From contig NZ_CP017688.1 in NCBI RefSeq assembly GCF_001831475.1, forward strand, positions 2,418,001 through 2,482,000: DNA of 64,000 nt, in the 5' to 3' direction. The number at the start of each line of letters is the position of its first letter. The first letter of the stretch is position 1. The notes under the pieces are model-generated. The model worked only from the letters and a program-made list of their open reading frames with translations. It was not told the origin of the DNA and ran no database searches. Shown piece by piece: positions 35,801-48,000 of this stretch. This DNA is from Flavobacterium crassostreae. Lineage in GTDB: Bacteria > Bacteroidota > Bacteroidia > Flavobacteriales > Flavobacteriaceae. The position numbers and the translations under genes are program-made.

Positions 35801-38800
35801 GCAGTTTGTACGATACCAACTGCTCAAGTTGTGGCTACGGCTGCTATCACTTGTGCGAGTCCTACGGCAACATTAGATGGTTCTGCATCTACTGCCGGAA
35901 TGACGTATGCTTGGACTGCTACCAATGGTGGGGTTATTGATAGTGGTGCTACTACCTTGGCTCCTATCGTTAGCGCTGCCGGAACCTATACTCTGATTGT
36001 AACTAATACTGCTGGTGGGGGTTGTTCTTCTACTCCTGCAACGGTTACCGTAACGGCAACAGCTATTAATACGGTAACAGCAGCTTCGGCTACGCCTACC
36101 TTGTGTAACAACACCGCATTAACCAACATCACACACACTACTACTGGCGCTACCGCAATAGGTACTGCTACTGGATTACCTGCTGGAGTAACGGCGGCGT
36201 TTGCCTCGAACACCATCACAATTAGTGGAACACCAACAGCGGCGGGTGTATTTAATTACAACATTCCGTTAACGGGTGGTTGTGGTACTGTATCTGCTAC
36301 AGGTACGATCACGGTAACTACCAACAATACGGTAACGGCAGCTTCGGCTACGCCTACCTTGTGTAACAATACGGCATTAACCAACATCACACACACCACT
36401 ACTGGTGCCACCGCAATAGGTACTACTACTGGATTACCTGCTGGAGTTACGGCGGCGTTTGCCTCGAACACCATCACAATTAGTGGGACACCAACGGCGG
36501 CGGGTGTATTTAATTATAACATTCCGTTAACGGGTGGTTGTGGTACTGTATCTGCTACAGGTACGATCACGGTAACTACCAACAATACGGTAACGGCAGC
36601 TTCGGCTACGCCTACCTTGTGTAACAACACCGCATTAACCAACATCACACACACCACTACTGGTGCAACGGCAATAGGTACTGCTACAGGATTACCTGCT
36701 GGAGTAACGGCGGCGTTTGCCTCCAACACCATCACAATTAGTGGGACACCAACGGCAGCGGGAGTGTTTAATTATAACATTCCGTTAACGGGTGGTTGTG
36801 GTACTGCAGTAATGGCTACAGGAACAATCACGGTAACTACCAACAATACGGTAACAGCAGCTTCGGCTACGCCTACCTTGTGTAACAACACCGCATTAAC
36901 CAACATCACACACACCACTACTGGTGCAACCGCAATAGGTACTGCTACTGGATTACCTGCTGGAGTAACCGCGGCGTTTGCCTCCAACACCATCACAATT
37001 AGTGGGACACCAACAGCAGCGGGTGTATTTAATTACAACATTCCGTTAACGGGTGGTTGTGGTACTGCAGTAATGGCTACAGGAACAATCACGGTAACTA
37101 CCAACAATACGGTAACGGCAGCTTCGGCTACGCCTACCTTGTGTAACAACACCGCATTAACCAATATCACACACACCACTACTGGTGCAACGGCAATAGG
37201 TACTGCTACTGGATTACCTGCTGGAGTAACGGCGGCGTTTGCCTCCAACACCATCACAATTAGTGGAACCCCAACAGCGGCGGGTGTATTTAATTACAGC
37301 ATTCCGTTAACGGGTGGTTGTGGTACTGCAGTAATGGCTACAGGAACAATCACGGTAACCACAAACAATACGGTAACAGCAGCTTCGGCTACGCCTACCC
37401 TATGTAACAACACCGCATTAACCAACATCACACACACCACTACTGGTGCGACGGCAATAGGTACTGCTACAGGATTACCTGCTGGAGTAACGGCGGCGTT
37501 TGCCTCCAACACCATCACAATTAGTGGGACACCAACAGCGGCGGGTGTATTTAATTACAGCATTCCGTTAACGGGTGGTTGTGGTACTGCAGTAATGGCT
37601 ACAGGAACAATCACGGTAACTACGAACAATACGGTAACAGCAGCTTCGGCTACGCCTACCTTGTGTAACAACACCGCATTAACCAACATCACACACACCA
37701 CTACTGGTGCCACTGGGATCGGTACTGCTACTGGATTACCTGCTGGAGTAACGGCGGCGTTTGCATCAAACACCATCACAATTAGTGGAACACCAACAGC
37801 AGCGGGTGTATTTAATTATAATATTCCTTTAACGGGTGGTTGTGGTACTGCAGTAATGGCTACAGGAACAATCACGGTAACTACAAACAATACGGTAACA
37901 GCAGCTTCGGCTACGCCTACCTTGTGTAACAACACCGCATTAACCAACATCACACACACCACTACTGGTGCCACTGGGATCGGTACTGCTACTGGATTAC
38001 CTGCTGGAGTTACGGCGGCGTTTGCCTCCAACACCATCACAATTAGTGGAACACCAACAGCGGCAGGAGTGTTTAATTATAACATTCCGTTAACGGGTGG
38101 TTGTGGTACTGCAGTAATGGCTACAGGAACAATCACGGTAACTACAAACAATACGGTAACAGCAGCTTCGGCTACACCTACCTTGTGTAACAATACGGCA
38201 TTAACCAACATCACACACACCACTACTGGTGCTACCGCAATAGGTACTGCTACTGGATTACCTGCTGGAGTAACGGCGGCGTTTGCCTCCAACACCATCA
38301 CAATTAGTGGAACACCAACAGCGGCGGGTGTATTTAATTACAGCATTCCGTTAACGGGTGGTTGTGGAGCTATTCTTGCTACAGGAACAATCACGGTAAC
38401 TACCAACAATACGGTAACGGCAGCTTCGGCTACGCCTACCCTATGTAACAACACCGCATTAACCAACATCACACACACCACTACTGGTGCCACTGGGATC
38501 GGTACTGCTACTGGATTACCTGCTGGAGTAACGGCGGCTTTTACCTCGAACACCATCACAATTAGTGGGACACCAACAGCGGCGGGTGTATTTAATTATA
38601 ACATTCCGTTAACGGGTGGTTGTGGTACTGCAGTAATGGCTACAGGAACAATCACGGTAACTACCAACAATACGGTAACGGCAGCTTCGGCTACGCCTAC
38701 CTTGTGTAACAATACGGCATTAACCAACATCACACACACCACTACTGGTGCAACGGCAATAGGTACTGCTACAGGATTACCTGCTGGAGTAACAGCGGCT

Positions 38801-41392
38801 TTTGCCTCGAACACCATCACAATTAGTGGGACACCAACGGCAGCGGGTGTATTTAATTACAACATTCCGTTAACGGGTGGTTGTGGTACTGCAGTAATGG
38901 CTACAGGAACAATCACGGTAACCACAAACAATACGGTAACGGCAGCTTCGGCTACGCCTACCTTGTGTAACAACACCGCATTAACCAACATCACACACAC
39001 CACTACTGGCGCTACCGCAATAGGTACTGCTACTGGATTACCTGCTGGAGTTACGGCGGCTTTTGCCTCTAACACCATCACAATTAGTGGAACACCAACA
39101 GCGGCGGGTGTATTTAATTACAACATTCCGTTAACGGGTGGTTGTGGTACTGTATCTGCTACAGGAACAATCACGGTAACTACCAACAATACGGTAACGG
39201 CAGCTTCGGCTACGCCTACCTTGTGTAACAACACCGCATTAACCAACATCACACACACCACTACTGGTGCAACCGCAATAGGTACTGCTACTGGATTACC
39301 TGCTGGAGTTACGGCGGCGTTTGCCTCGAACACCATCACAATTAGTGGGACACCAACAGCGGCGGGTGTATTTAATTATAACATTCCGTTAACGGGTGGT
39401 TGTGGTACTGCAGTAATGGCTACAGGAACAATCACGGTAACTACCAACAATACGGTAACGGCAGCTTCGGCTACGCCTACCTTGTGTAACAATACGGCAT
39501 TAACCAACATCACACACACCACTACTGGTGCAACGGCAATAGGTACTGCTACTGGATTACCTGCTGGAGTAACAGCGGCTTTTGCCTCGAACACCATCAC
39601 AATTAGTGGGACACCAACGGCAGCGGGTGTATTTAATTACAACATTCCGTTAACGGGTGGTTGTGATACTGCAGTAATGGCTACAGGAACAATCACGGTA
39701 ACCACAAACAATACGGTAACGGCAGCTTCGGCTACGCCTACCTTGTGTAACAACACCGCATTAACCAACATCACACACACCACTACTGGCGCTACCGCAA
39801 TAGGTACTGCTACTGGATTACCTGCTGGAGTTACGGCGGCTTTTGCCTCTAACACCATCACAATTAGTGGAACACCAACAGCGGCGGGTGTATTTAATTA
39901 CAACATTCCGTTAACGGGTGGTTGTGGTACTGTATCTGCTACAGGAACAATCACGGTAACTACCAACAATACGGTAACGGCAGCTTCGGCTACGCCTACC
40001 TTGTGTAACAACACCGCATTAACCAACATCACACACACCACTACTGGTGCAACCGCAATAGGTACTGCTACTGGATTACCTGCTGGAGTTACGGCGGCGT
40101 TTGCCTCTAACACCATCACAATTAGTGGAACACCAACAGCGGCGGGTGTATTTAATTACAACATTCCGTTAACGGGTGGTTGTGGTACTGTATCTGCTAC
40201 AGGTACGATCACGGTATCAGCAGCTCCGAACGCAGGTATTCTGTCTGGAATGCAGTCTATTTGCATTGGAAGCACAACTACTTTTTCTTCTACGGGAGGC
40301 CTAGGAAATTGGATTACTAACGCTCCTTCAATAGCAACAATAAATACTACAACTGGAGTGGTAACCGGACTTGCAGCCGGAACAGCTACAATGACGTATC
40401 GAGTTGCTAGCACTACAGGATGTCCAGACGCAATTGCAACAAGAACCGTAACGGTAACAGCTGCTCCTAATGCAGGAACAAATGGAGTCTTAGAGCTCTG
40501 CACCAGAGTTACTCCTACTACCAACCAATTGTTCAATCAATTAGGAGGAAGACCAGATACTGGAGGAACTTGGTCTAATGTGGGAGATATTTATACCTAT
40601 AGCGTAAATGCTACGGCACCATGTTATTTGGCAGCTACGGCAACAGTAACTTTGAATGTGTTAACTGCTCCTCTTGCAGAGGCTGGTAATACCGCAGTAA
40701 TTACTTGTGGGTCTCCTAGAGTTACTCTAAATGGATTTGGATCTGAGGTTACTAATGCTACCTACTCTTGGTCTGGAGGTACAATTGTAAGTGGGTCTAA
40801 CACCTTGAACCCAGTGGTAAGTGCACCAGGTATTTATACCATAGTAGTGACCAATAACACAACTGGGTGTACTGCAAACGACACCGTTATAGTTACACAA
40901 AATACCGATGCACCTAGGTTTACCTTCTCAGAGACGGGACTAAACCAATACACCATTGCAGCATCATTAGGTCAAGCACCGTATCAGTACAGCTTTGATA
41001 ATGACAATAACTATGGTACGAATCCAGTCTTTAAAATAGAGCGTACGGATTATTATACTCTTTATGTAAAAGATGCTAAAGGATGTATTTATAGCGAAAC
41101 TGTTTACTTGGTTTATAAAGGAATTGAGTTTCCTAAATTCTTTTCTCCAGACGGAAACGGATCTAATGACTTCTGGTACCCTACTCAAATACAAGATTAC
41201 CCTAATTTAGAGGTTAGTATTTATGATAGATACCAAAGATTGATTGCCACTTTTAAAGGAAACTCCTCTCTAGGTTGGGATGGTAATTATAAAGGAAAAC
41301 CATTGCCATACGGTGATTATTGGTATGTTATTAGAACCAATAATGAGAATGACAAAAAAGAATATATCGGAGGAATGACCTTATTTAGATAA
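32810..41392 (+). CDS. giant T9SS-secreted protein: metallopeptidase-like head, 16 Ig-like repeats, type B sorting domain
   Basis: 2860 aa. Signal peptide [15 protein letters not shown]. Residues 25-700 form a head with a zinc-peptidase motif HELMH (260-264) and a downstream FEEGMAEA (E289) spaced as in gluzincins. Ig-like domains lie at about 740-905, an FN3-like domain at 906-990, and another Ig/PKD-like domain up to 1086. Residues 1087-2469 are 16 tandem 86-87 aa repeats. A Big2-like domain follows ([24 protein letters not shown]). The C-terminus ([18 protein letters not shown]...YGDYWYVI) is a gliding-motility-type CHU_C domain for T9SS. A PorP/SprF gene starts 1 base after the stop. Likely a cell-surface or secreted adhesin/protease; catalysis is inferred. 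Confidence 0.88.
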   Translation: MNKVYLLLLLTFFSFAVTAQVQLPATNSKTMGCRPANVPPPAPIVPNKQGKIKAIAATGVVGRVESIHSAYVNWTGGGFDSFSIGTDPTPNGAGRQNIRWGQGLNTTDKTTYGYSYEELRLAALNNPGPGPIVNLALGQNFYFHLYLGGVDTVVGPLNFTWQNLGTAGNTLAINIEQNFGVNGLGGFAAWQATDMMDFYSKVLPIIAQVYGPSSHAYTVNVINDGNAVGTNTFYNGPNWISTQYTSDGTRKMTQPRLMVHELMHAWRDNVCLSSNNLWHYETTLSGFEEGMAEAAAVIVMDKFAAAYPNYFTGANDFLNKHWGHEGGYAFDWDYDFQNHSQLTTTDWWSSDQGMGAQFERYGTGSAAFYKMYVEDNDFFKKFNAEYYRRLNADNTLITSRPLMVDVCKTVLAKVEEDPTDVWINKQRILDCKVVPGKKVHMLSYQGADGNRDMGHDNRIHLYETQNLPGGNEWSWDVFDATGNLTQRWFHQLNNFAGRLEITNYTTGAISNTLNFRNDQMGYGGPNQGPCGPPNFTGNPCFPTGIDVHSVYTTSADPAITNGGINDGTWYSNQGLAANRYIYRMQTDGLYIYNINFTGQATGKYYRLHGNGFIGKDGLYSGVRNNADTPVTGRMYVEQKNTATPALGEEVAITINNGTLIAPRKWTSVPETDPKFQGGRADTRYSKPGKVHAIYVSNDCTESQKIDFRNIAYGARLSGVQMFLFNVDEFENIVYTETMPTLLCQGKAANFSVVNNFPAYLDTDSRIKYQWKKGGVNIAGATNKTYTIAAVTAADAGVYTLEINSFGCVITRTQTLVVTPAIVLAPTVVTPSNVCTNGTINLDVNGTLPPGTTYAWTGPNGYTNATKNPSITTAQAINSGTYEVTCTVKDCDGVTDIVEKRQIQVTVNPILKPTITCGTPTQNAVTFNWTAVTGATDYTVSYQINTNPIQNIGAVGNVLTYQVNALQPSDNVVISVTPIGATGTCFALENATCQASAAAVCTIPTAQVVATAAITCASPTATLDGSASTAGMTYAWTATNGGVIDSGATTLAPIVSAAGTYTLIVTNTAGGGCSSTPATVTVTATAINTVTAASATPTLCNNTALTNITHTTTGATAIGTATGLPAGVTAAFASNTITISGTPTAAGVFNYNIPLTGGCGTVSATGTITVTTNNTVTAASATPTLCNNTALTNITHTTTGATAIGTTTGLPAGVTAAFASNTITISGTPTAAGVFNYNIPLTGGCGTVSATGTITVTTNNTVTAASATPTLCNNTALTNITHTTTGATAIGTATGLPAGVTAAFASNTITISGTPTAAGVFNYNIPLTGGCGTAVMATGTITVTTNNTVTAASATPTLCNNTALTNITHTTTGATAIGTATGLPAGVTAAFASNTITISGTPTAAGVFNYNIPLTGGCGTAVMATGTITVTTNNTVTAASATPTLCNNTALTNITHTTTGATAIGTATGLPAGVTAAFASNTITISGTPTAAGVFNYSIPLTGGCGTAVMATGTITVTTNNTVTAASATPTLCNNTALTNITHTTTGATAIGTATGLPAGVTAAFASNTITISGTPTAAGVFNYSIPLTGGCGTAVMATGTITVTTNNTVTAASATPTLCNNTALTNITHTTTGATGIGTATGLPAGVTAAFASNTITISGTPTAAGVFNYNIPLTGGCGTAVMATGTITVTTNNTVTAASATPTLCNNTALTNITHTTTGATGIGTATGLPAGVTAAFASNTITISGTPTAAGVFNYNIPLTGGCGTAVMATGTITVTTNNTVTAASATPTLCNNTALTNITHTTTGATAIGTATGLPAGVTAAFASNTITISGTPTAAGVFNYSIPLTGGCGAILATGTITVTTNNTVTAASATPTLCNNTALTNITHTTTGATGIGTATGLPAGVTAAFTSNTITISGTPTAAGVFNYNIPLTGGCGTAVMATGTITVTTNNTVTAASATPTLCNNTALTNITHTTTGATAIGTATGLPAGVTAAFASNTITISGTPTAAGVFNYNIPLTGGCGTAVMATGTITVTTNNTVTAASATPTLCNNTALTNITHTTTGATAIGTATGLPAGVTAAFASNTITISGTPTAAGVFNYNIPLTGGCGTVSATGTITVTTNNTVTAASATPTLCNNTALTNITHTTTGATAIGTATGLPAGVTAAFASNTITISGTPTAAGVFNYNIPLTGGCGTAVMATGTITVTTNNTVTAASATPTLCNNTALTNITHTTTGATAIGTATGLPAGVTAAFASNTITISGTPTAAGVFNYNIPLTGGCDTAVMATGTITVTTNNTVTAASATPTLCNNTALTNITHTTTGATAIGTATGLPAGVTAAFASNTITISGTPTAAGVFNYNIPLTGGCGTVSATGTITVTTNNTVTAASATPTLCNNTALTNITHTTTGATAIGTATGLPAGVTAAFASNTITISGTPTAAGVFNYNIPLTGGCGTVSATGTITVSAAPNAGILSGMQSICIGSTTTFSSTGGLGNWITNAPSIATINTTTGVVTGLAAGTATMTYRVASTTGCPDAIATRTVTVTAAPNAGTNGVLELCTRVTPTTNQLFNQLGGRPDTGGTWSNVGDIYTYSVNATAPCYLAATATVTLNVLTAPLAEAGNTAVITCGSPRVTLNGFGSEVTNATYSWSGGTIVSGSNTLNPVVSAPGIYTIVVTNNTTGCTANDTVIVTQNTDAPRFTFSETGLNQYTIAASLGQAPYQYSFDNDNNYGTNPVFKIERTDYYTLYVKDAKGCIYSETVYLVYKGIEFPKFFSPDGNGSNDFWYPTQIQDYPNLEVSIYDRYQRLIATFKGNSSLGWDGNYKGKPLPYGDYWYVIRTNNENDKKEYIGGMTLFR
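36068..40216 (+). repeat. 16-copy tandem array, 258/261-bp unit, within the first giant gene
   Basis: Sixteen in-frame copies of 86 or 87 codons. Consensus blocks are [19 protein letters not shown], then [20 protein letters not shown], then [17 protein letters not shown] and IPLTGGCG. The 3-base length variation comes from GTVSATG versus GTAVMATG near the end of each copy. Each copy has two cysteines (TLC and GGC). The fold resembles He_PIG/Ig-like domains. Confidence 0.95.
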
Positions 41393-41393
41393 A

Positions 41394-42338
41394 ATGAAAA
41401 AAATGAAAAAATTAATCTGGGTTTTTATTATAGTACTACATCTTCCCACTGTTTATGGGCAAGAATTACAACTAGCCCCAACAAGTCAATATTTAGCAGA
41501 CAATCCATTTGTTATAGCTGGAGCATACGCAGGTATTGGAGAATTTTATAAATTACGTTTAACTGGAGAAAGACAATGGGTGGGAGTGAAAGACGCTCCC
41601 CAAACCCAATCCGCATCTTTTGATGTTCGTATAGCAGATCGTTCCGGACTGGGAGTTATTTTGTTTAATGACAAAAACCGAAACACCTATCAAAAAGGAG
41701 GGCAATTAACGTATGCACATCACCTTACTCTTTCGGAGTATAACGACCAATTTTTATCCTTTGGTCTTTCGTATAAGTTTACTAATTTTAACATTGACAT
41801 ATCGGATATAATCACTGCAGACCCAAGTGTGCAGTCGTATAATTCTAATAACTCTAATTTTGATTTAAGTTTTTTGTATCGCTATGAAAATTTCTTTGCT
41901 AGTTTTAATGCCGTTAATATTTTAAACAAAAAGATTAAACCTACCATCTTAAAAGAGCCAGAAAACATTCGAAATTATTTTTTGTATAGCGGATTTGTGA
42001 TCAAAAATAAATTTACAGATATTGAACTCGAACCTTCTGTTTTTTATCAAATGTACGAAAGCGATGGCCGATCTAGTTTAGATCTTAATTTCAAGGTTCG
42101 AAAAATGACTGGTAAAAATTACCTCTTTGCTGGTATGAGTCTTAGATTGTTAGCAGACCAATCTTTTAAACCAAATACAATAGCTCCTTTAGTAGGATTC
42201 AAAAAAAACAAATTCTATGCTGCCTATTCCTATAATTCTAGTTTAGAAAAACTACAAGGATATAACTCCGGAACGCACATGGTAACCATTGGTTTGGATT
42301 TTGAAAACAGATCTAGTGATTGTAGATGTGTAGATTAA
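41394..42338 (+). CDS. PorP/SprF-family type IX secretion membrane protein
   Basis: 314 aa. Signal peptide (LIWVFIIVLHLPTVYGQ), then the PorP/SprF pattern: an early NPFVIAGAYAGI block and RLTGERQWVGVKDAPQTQSASFD, followed by beta-barrel strands and a tail NSGTHMVTIGLDFE. SprF is needed for secretion of the adhesin SprB and its gene is next to sprB in F. johnsoniae. Adjacency to the giant gene (1 base between stop and start) suggests the same partnership. A perfect palindromic terminator follows. Confidence 0.9.
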   Translation: MKKMKKLIWVFIIVLHLPTVYGQELQLAPTSQYLADNPFVIAGAYAGIGEFYKLRLTGERQWVGVKDAPQTQSASFDVRIADRSGLGVILFNDKNRNTYQKGGQLTYAHHLTLSEYNDQFLSFGLSYKFTNFNIDISDIITADPSVQSYNSNNSNFDLSFLYRYENFFASFNAVNILNKKIKPTILKEPENIRNYFLYSGFVIKNKFTDIELEPSVFYQMYESDGRSSLDLNFKVRKMTGKNYLFAGMSLRLLADQSFKPNTIAPLVGFKKNKFYAAYSYNSSLEKLQGYNSGTHMVTIGLDFENRSSDCRCVD

Positions 42339-42376
42339 ATCTAAAGACATAACCTGAATTTGGTATTACGTATTAT

Positions 42377-42420
42377 AAAAGCAAAAGCCTCTAAATATAT
42401 ATTTAGAGGCTTTTGCTTTT
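42377..42420 (+). terminator. palindromic intrinsic terminator after the first PorP gene
   Basis: A perfect 44-base palindrome centred at 42398/42399 and ending in a T-rich tail. It closes the giant gene-PorP operon. Confidence 0.85.
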
Positions 42421-42526
42421 GTGGGTATAATTGATGGCAAGCTCTCACAATACCAAAATATATTTTTACAAAAAAAACCTGTTGCCTAGACATTTTTAAA
42501 TTTTAGATAGTCTATTTAAAATTAGC

Positions 42527-42534
42527 TAAATTTG
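42527..42534 (+). promoter_or_regulatory. TAnnTTTG element for the DUF2141 gene
   Basis: TAAATTTG, 69 bases before the DUF2141 start. Confidence 0.45.
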
Positions 42535-42603
42535 TATAATTCCAAAAGTTTTTAATTATAAATAAAACGTACTATTCTAATCCAGAATATTAAAATCCTA
42601 ATC

Positions 42604-43023
42604 ATGAAATTACTTCTACTTTTTTTAAGCCTAATTTATTACCATGCAGAAGCGCAATCTACACAACTGCACGTAACAATAAATAATATACAAACAAAAA
42701 CAGGAATGATCAACTTAGCTGTTTTTAACAACGGAAGTAATTATTTAAAAGAAGGCGCTGCCTACAAAAACTATTTTATTGCTGTCAAAAGCACCACAGA
42801 AAGCATTACCATTACCGATTTGCCTAAAGGAGAATATGCTGTATCTATGTATCATGATGTAAACGCCGATTATAAGTTAAACAAAAACGTTCTGGGCATC
42901 CCTACCGAACCTTTTGGATTTTCTAATAATGTGGTACTAAAACACGCACCTCCTACTTACAACCAATGTAAATTTTATTTAAAAGATACCAAACATATAC
43001 TTATAAAACTAAGCTCCATTTAA
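42604..43023 (+). CDS. DUF2141-domain secreted protein
   Basis: 139 aa with a signal peptide (LLLLFLSLIYYHAEAQ). The DUF2141 signature is clear in DLPKGEYAVSMYHDVNADYKLNKNVLGIPTEPFGFSNN: a beta-sandwich domain with an EF-hand-like DVNADYKLNKN loop. Function is unknown; these proteins are exported to the periplasm or surface. It has its own promoter and a terminator at 43047-43074, so it is independent of the adhesin operons. Confidence 0.88.
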   Translation: MKLLLLFLSLIYYHAEAQSTQLHVTINNIQTKTGMINLAVFNNGSNYLKEGAAYKNYFIAVKSTTESITITDLPKGEYAVSMYHDVNADYKLNKNVLGIPTEPFGFSNNVVLKHAPPTYNQCKFYLKDTKHILIKLSSI

Positions 43024-43046
43024 TGGCGAATCCAGCACCAAATTAA

Positions 43047-43074
43047 AAACGGCTGTAGTTACCCACAGCCGTTT
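43047..43074 (+). terminator. intrinsic terminator after the DUF2141 gene
   Basis: A 10-bp perfect stem (43047-43056 with 43065-43074) with an 8-base loop. The T-run is short. Confidence 0.65.
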
Positions 43075-43117
43075 AACCAATAGCCTTCTTTTTTATATGC
43101 GCGATTTATCACGCATT

Positions 43118-43234
43118 TTAAATCCTAGATTTTCTCTTTTTCGCTTTTTTGTCCTCTAGTTTTTTAATTATTTTTTCTTGTTTCTTTTGGTTAGCTTCTG
43201 TTTTCGTTAGCTTTTTTCTAAGTATAGCCATCAT
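43118..43234 (-). CDS. 38-residue lysine-rich microprotein (putative)
   Basis: ATG-ATG at 43234/43231 to TAA at 43120-43118 encodes MMAILRKKLTKTEANQKKQE followed by KIIKKLEDKKAKKRKSRI. It is very basic, with a heptad-like Ile/Leu spacing in the middle. Small Lys-rich proteins of this kind can be nucleoid- or ribosome-associated, but I do not recognise this one. Support is only the intact frame, the double start and the non-random composition. Confidence 0.35.
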   Translation of the reverse strand: MMAILRKKLTKTEANQKKQEKIIKKLEDKKAKKRKSRI

Positions 43235-43915
43235 TAATTATTTAAATTATAAATTAAATAAAGACATCCACGCACTCTAAAGGCATACCCTATTTCATAA
43301 ACGAGTTAGGCATCCCATAAATAAAATGGAATAGCCCTATAATACTAAAAATAGTCCTTAAGAGTTTTTCAGGCACACTCGCCATGCCTGATTAATACAG
43401 GAAGATAATTTTACGTTTTAAAGAAGTTTGGATATAAAAACAACCAAACCAAACGTTAGTCTGTATCTTTAAGAAATCACAAATAAGTATTGCAATCAAG
43501 GTATTCATTGGATCAATAGTATAATTTAGTAAAGCCCGAAGCAAGTAAATATAGTACTATTTTTTGAATTTAAAAAACCCAAAAAAATTCCTGATTTTTG
43601 ACCCATTACATTAATAACGCTCTTGATTAAAAAGAACCCATATTATAAACAAATAAATCATTTACTTCAAAGTATTCGCAAAGATTTTATTCGTGCTTTA
43701 AAACACCTATTAGCATTCGTGTTTTTGAACAAACCCATAAACTCTAAAAAAAAGGATTTATGTTGTCTGCCTGTCTGCCTATTTGGTGTAAACAAACAAT
43801 TTTTGGAATAGTAGTAACATTATAAAATAATGGGTAACTACTTTAAAATATAAAAGGCTTTTTTATTTAGATGCCACCAAGGATTGGAATTAGTTTATTT
43901 TATTATTCCAAAAAA

Positions 43916-43951
43916 AAACTCCTCCTTTAGCTATATTAAAAGGAAGAGTTT
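43916..43951 (-). terminator. intrinsic terminator of the second adhesin-PorP operon
   Basis: A 13-bp stem with one mismatch (43916-43928 with 43939-43951). On the minus strand it is followed by a run of 8-9 T. It lies about 95 bases after the PorP stop. Confidence 0.7.
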
Positions 43952-44045
43952 AAAAAAAAAATAATTTAATCTTAAAAGTCTTTATATAATTAATCTCAGA
44001 GAAAGCCTCCAAAGATTAGTTACTAGTATTTTTAATGCCGCTATT

Positions 44046-44957
44046 TTAAAAGAAACGAGGCGAAGTAATTCCTTTGTTAGATTTAAAAAGTTCAAATCGT
44101 AAAAAAATCTCATGGGATCCAGAATTGTAGTTGCTTAATTTTGTAGTATCGTGATCATAACCATACCCTATATACCATCCTTCTGAAGCCTGAAATCCTG
44201 CCATAGCACTCAAGGCAGCACTCCATCTATAGGCTGCACCTAAAACAAATTTATCATTAAACATAAAGTTAGCCGAAACATCTAACTGCAAAGGAGCACC
44301 TCCAACCATTTTGGTTAATATAGCGGGTTTAAACTTTACAGAATCGGAGTTATTCAAACTAAAAACATGTCCAGCTATGAGATAATAATTAATTTTTTCT
44401 TTAAAAATAGCTATCTCATTATCATCGTATCTATTGGATTCTATAAAATTAGGCACCGAAAAACCTATATAGGATTTGTCCGAATGCCAATAAACCCCCG
44501 CCCCTACATTGGGTGTGAATGTACCGTTTAGATTTTGAAATCTAGTATCTCCTAGGTCTTTTACGGCTAATTTATTAACATCTAGATTGAAAATATTGGC
44601 GGTAGCTTTTATACCAAAAGATAGCTTGAATTTTTCTGAAGTAGGTATAGAATAAGATACATCCGTAGAAAATGTATTTTCATTAGTAGGACCTATTTTA
44701 TCGTTTATCAAAGAAAATCCTAATCCCAATCTACTTTCATTCAGTGGTGTATTAACAGAAACCGTATTGGTTACTGGAGCACCATCCAAACCGACCCATT
44801 GCGTGCGGTGAAGAGCAAAAATACTCATCACCCCTCTAGAACCTGCATAAGCCGGATTAATAGTAACGGTATTATACATGTATTGTGTAAACTGTGTGTC
44901 TTGTTGTGCGTAACTGACAGCTACTGAAAACAAGAAAATCACTACAAATTTTTTCAT
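44046..44957 (-). CDS. PorP/SprF-family type IX secretion membrane protein
   Basis: 303 aa from ATG 44957; the frame is open seven codons further upstream but the signal peptide KKFVVIFLFSVAVSYAQ starts here. Canonical PorP/SprF text: QDTQFTQYMYNTVTINPAYAG, then HRTQWVGLDGAPVTNTVSV, barrel strands and WYIGYGYDHDTTKLSNYNSGSHEIFL. It is much closer to consensus PorP than the copy at 41394. It lies 50 bases downstream of the second giant gene in the same direction and probably serves its export. Confidence 0.92.
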   Translation of the reverse strand: MKKFVVIFLFSVAVSYAQQDTQFTQYMYNTVTINPAYAGSRGVMSIFALHRTQWVGLDGAPVTNTVSVNTPLNESRLGLGFSLINDKIGPTNENTFSTDVSYSIPTSEKFKLSFGIKATANIFNLDVNKLAVKDLGDTRFQNLNGTFTPNVGAGVYWHSDKSYIGFSVPNFIESNRYDDNEIAIFKEKINYYLIAGHVFSLNNSDSVKFKPAILTKMVGGAPLQLDVSANFMFNDKFVLGAAYRWSAALSAMAGFQASEGWYIGYGYDHDTTKLSNYNSGSHEIFLRFELFKSNKGITSPRFF

Positions 44958-45007
44958 ATTTATTATTTTTAAAAACACGCTAATTTCAAACTATAGCCTT
45001 GCTATAA

Positions 45008-48000
45008 TTATCTGTTTATATATAAATATCCTGCTTTTTGATTGCCATTGCCTTTGGCATCTTTATAGTTTAAAATATAATAGTACGTTCCTGTTGGTAA
45101 ACCAACGGAATTGGATACTGTAACCCGTCCTTCAGAATCTCCTCGGAAGACCACATCGGCATTATTATAGTTATTGCGTTCAAATACTAAAACACCCCAT
45201 CTGTTGTAAATTGCTACAGTATTGTTTGGATAGCACTCTATTCCTTGTATATAAAACACATCATTTTCGTTATCGCCGTTTGGAGAAAGAGCATTGAAAA
45301 TTTTAATTTCACAAGAGTTATCATCAGTTATAGATAACACAGCATTAAACAATGTAGGATGTACACCTACTAAAGTATTGGATGTTCCTGTTAGCAATAC
45401 GGATACGGTTTCCATTCCTTCTATACTGGTATCACTTAAAGTATTAACCGAAATAACAACACTAGTGGCATTAGCTGGTATAATTACGGTTCCAGTTAAG
45501 GTAACATAATCCGTTCCTGCTGTAGCTGTTCCACTTACCGTATAGGTAACGGTTGTTGGTGTGCTTACTGGATTGTTTAAACTTACCGTAAATATTCCTG
45601 CGACGTCTGGCTCTGCGGCATCTTTGGTCTTAACAATACTAACATTTGTCAACAATAATGGATCATCACTAATGGTTACTGTTGCACCAGAAGAACCAGA
45701 ATCAATAGAAACAAATGTATTAGAAGTATTGATTAGTAAAACCTCTACTGTCTCTAAACCCTCTACAATAGTATCATCTAAAACATTAACTGGGATACCT
45801 ATCGTGGTTGTATTTGCAGGAATAGTAATTGTACCAGTTAAAGTAACGTAGTCTTTTCCTGCTGTTGCTGTTCCGCTTACCGTATAGGTAACTGTTGTTG
45901 GCGTGCTTACTGGATTGTTCAAACTTACCGTAAACAAACCATTTGTACTTGGTTCCGCAGCGTCTTTGGTCTTAAAAATACCAACTTTAGAACCAGAAAA
46001 TAAAGGATCGTCGCTAATGGTTACCGTAGCACTTGAGGCGCTTGGGTTCACACTAACGGAAGCATTAGATGTATTGGTTACTAAAACCGCTACCGTTTCG
46101 ATTCCTTCTACAATGGTATCTCCCATAACTACAACCGGAATAGTAACACTGGTTGTATTGGCTGGTATAACTACCGTTCCGGTTAAAGTAACGTAGTCCG
46201 TTCCTGCTGTTGCTGTTCCGCTTACCGTATAGGTAACTGTTGTTGGCGTGCTTACTGGATTGTTCAAACTTACCGTAAACAAACCGTCTGTAGCTGGCTC
46301 TACGCCATCGGTGGTCTTTACAATACTAACTGTAGCATTGGAGAATAAAGGATCGTCGCTAATGGTTACTGTAGCACTTGAGGCGCTTGGGTTCACACTA
46401 ACTGAAGTATTAGATGTATTGGTTACTAAAACCGCTACCGTTTCGATTCCTTCTACAATGGTATCTCCCATAACTACAACCGGAATAGTAACACTGGTTG
46501 TATTAGCTGGTATAACTACTGTTCCGGTTAAAGTAACGTAATCCGTTCCTGCTGTTGCTGTTCCGCTTACCGTATAGGTAACTGTTGTTGGCGTACTTAC
46601 TGGATTGTTCAAACTTACCGTAAACAAACCGTCTGTAGCTGGCTCTACGCCATCGGTGGTCTTTACAATACTAACTGTAGCATTGGAGAATAAAGGATCG
46701 TCGCTAATGGTTACTGTAGCACTTGAGGCGCTTGGGTTCACACTAACTGAAGTATTAGATGTATTGGTTACTAAAACCGCTACCGTTTCGATTCCTTCTA
46801 CAATGGTATCTCCCATAACTACAACCGGAATAGTAACACTGGTTGTATTAGCTGGTATAACTACTGTTCCGGTTAAAGTAACGTAATCCGTTCCTGCTGT
46901 TGCTGTTCCGCTTACCGTATAGGTAACTGTTGTTGGCGTGCTTACTGGATTGTTCAAACTTACTGTAAACAAACCGTCTGTTGCTGGCTCTACGCCATCG
47001 GTGGTCTTTACGATACTAACTGTAGCATTGGAGAATAAAGGATCGTCGCTAATGGTTACTGTAGCACTTGAGGCGCTTGGGTTCACACTAACGGAAGTAT
47101 TAGACGTATTGGTTACTAAAACCGCTACCGTCTCGATTCCTTCTACAATGGTATCTCCCATAACTACAACTGGAATAGTAATACTGGTTGTATTGGCTGG
47201 TATAACTACCGTTCCGGCTAAAGTAACGTAATCCGTTCCTGCTGTTGCTGTTCCGCTTACCGTATAGGTAACTGTTGTTGGCGTGCTTACTGGATTGTTC
47301 AAACTTACTGTAAACAAACCGTCTGTTGCTGGCTCTACGCCATCGGTGGTCTTTACAATACTAACTGTAGCATTGGAGAATAAAGGATCGTCGCTAATGG
47401 TTACTGTAGCACTTGAGGCGCTTGGGTTCACACTAACGGAAGCATTAGACGTATTGGTTACTAAAACCGCTACCGTCTCGATTCCTTCTACAATGGTATC
47501 TCCCATAACTACAACCGGAATAGTAACACTGGTTGTATTGGCTGGTATAACTACTGTTCCGGTTAAAGTAACGTAATCTGTTCCTGCTGTTGCTGTTCCG
47601 CTTACCGTATAGGTAACTGTTGTTGGCGTGCTTACTGGATTGTTCAAACTTACTGTAAACAAACCGTCTGTTGCTGGCTCTACGCCATCGGTGGTCTTTA
47701 CGATACTAACTGTAGCATTGGAGAATAAAGGATCGTCGCTAATGGTTACTGTAGCACTTGAGGCGCTTGGGTTCACACTAACGGAAGCATTAGACGTATT
47801 GGTTACTAAAACCGCTACCGTTTCGATTCCTTCTACAATGGTATCTCCCATAACTACAACTGGAATAGTAATACTGGTTGTATTGGCTGGTATAACTACC
47901 GTTCCGGCTAAAGTAACGTAGTCTTTTCCTGCTGTTGCTGTTCCGCTTACCGTATAGGTAACTGTTGTTGGCGTGCTTACTGGATTGTTCAAACTTACTG

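Larger units (their letters stand above)
43075..44045. other. convergent intergenic region
   Basis: About 970 bases between the two adhesin operons. It holds one plausible microprotein frame (43118-43234, minus) and the terminator of the second operon (43916-43951). A plus-strand frame at 43623-43811 starting with TTG has no recognisable content. Otherwise nothing was seen. Confidence 0.5.

Noticed and set aside
35986..40536. A series of regular 73-74 codon minus-strand frames across the Ig array
   Set aside because: They repeat with the 258/261-bp period and are antisense shadows of the repeat coding frame; no independent start signals or domain content.
43623..43811. 62-codon plus-strand frame with a TTG start
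   Set aside because: No recognisable composition or motif, weak start, and no promoter; probably chance in AT-rich DNA.
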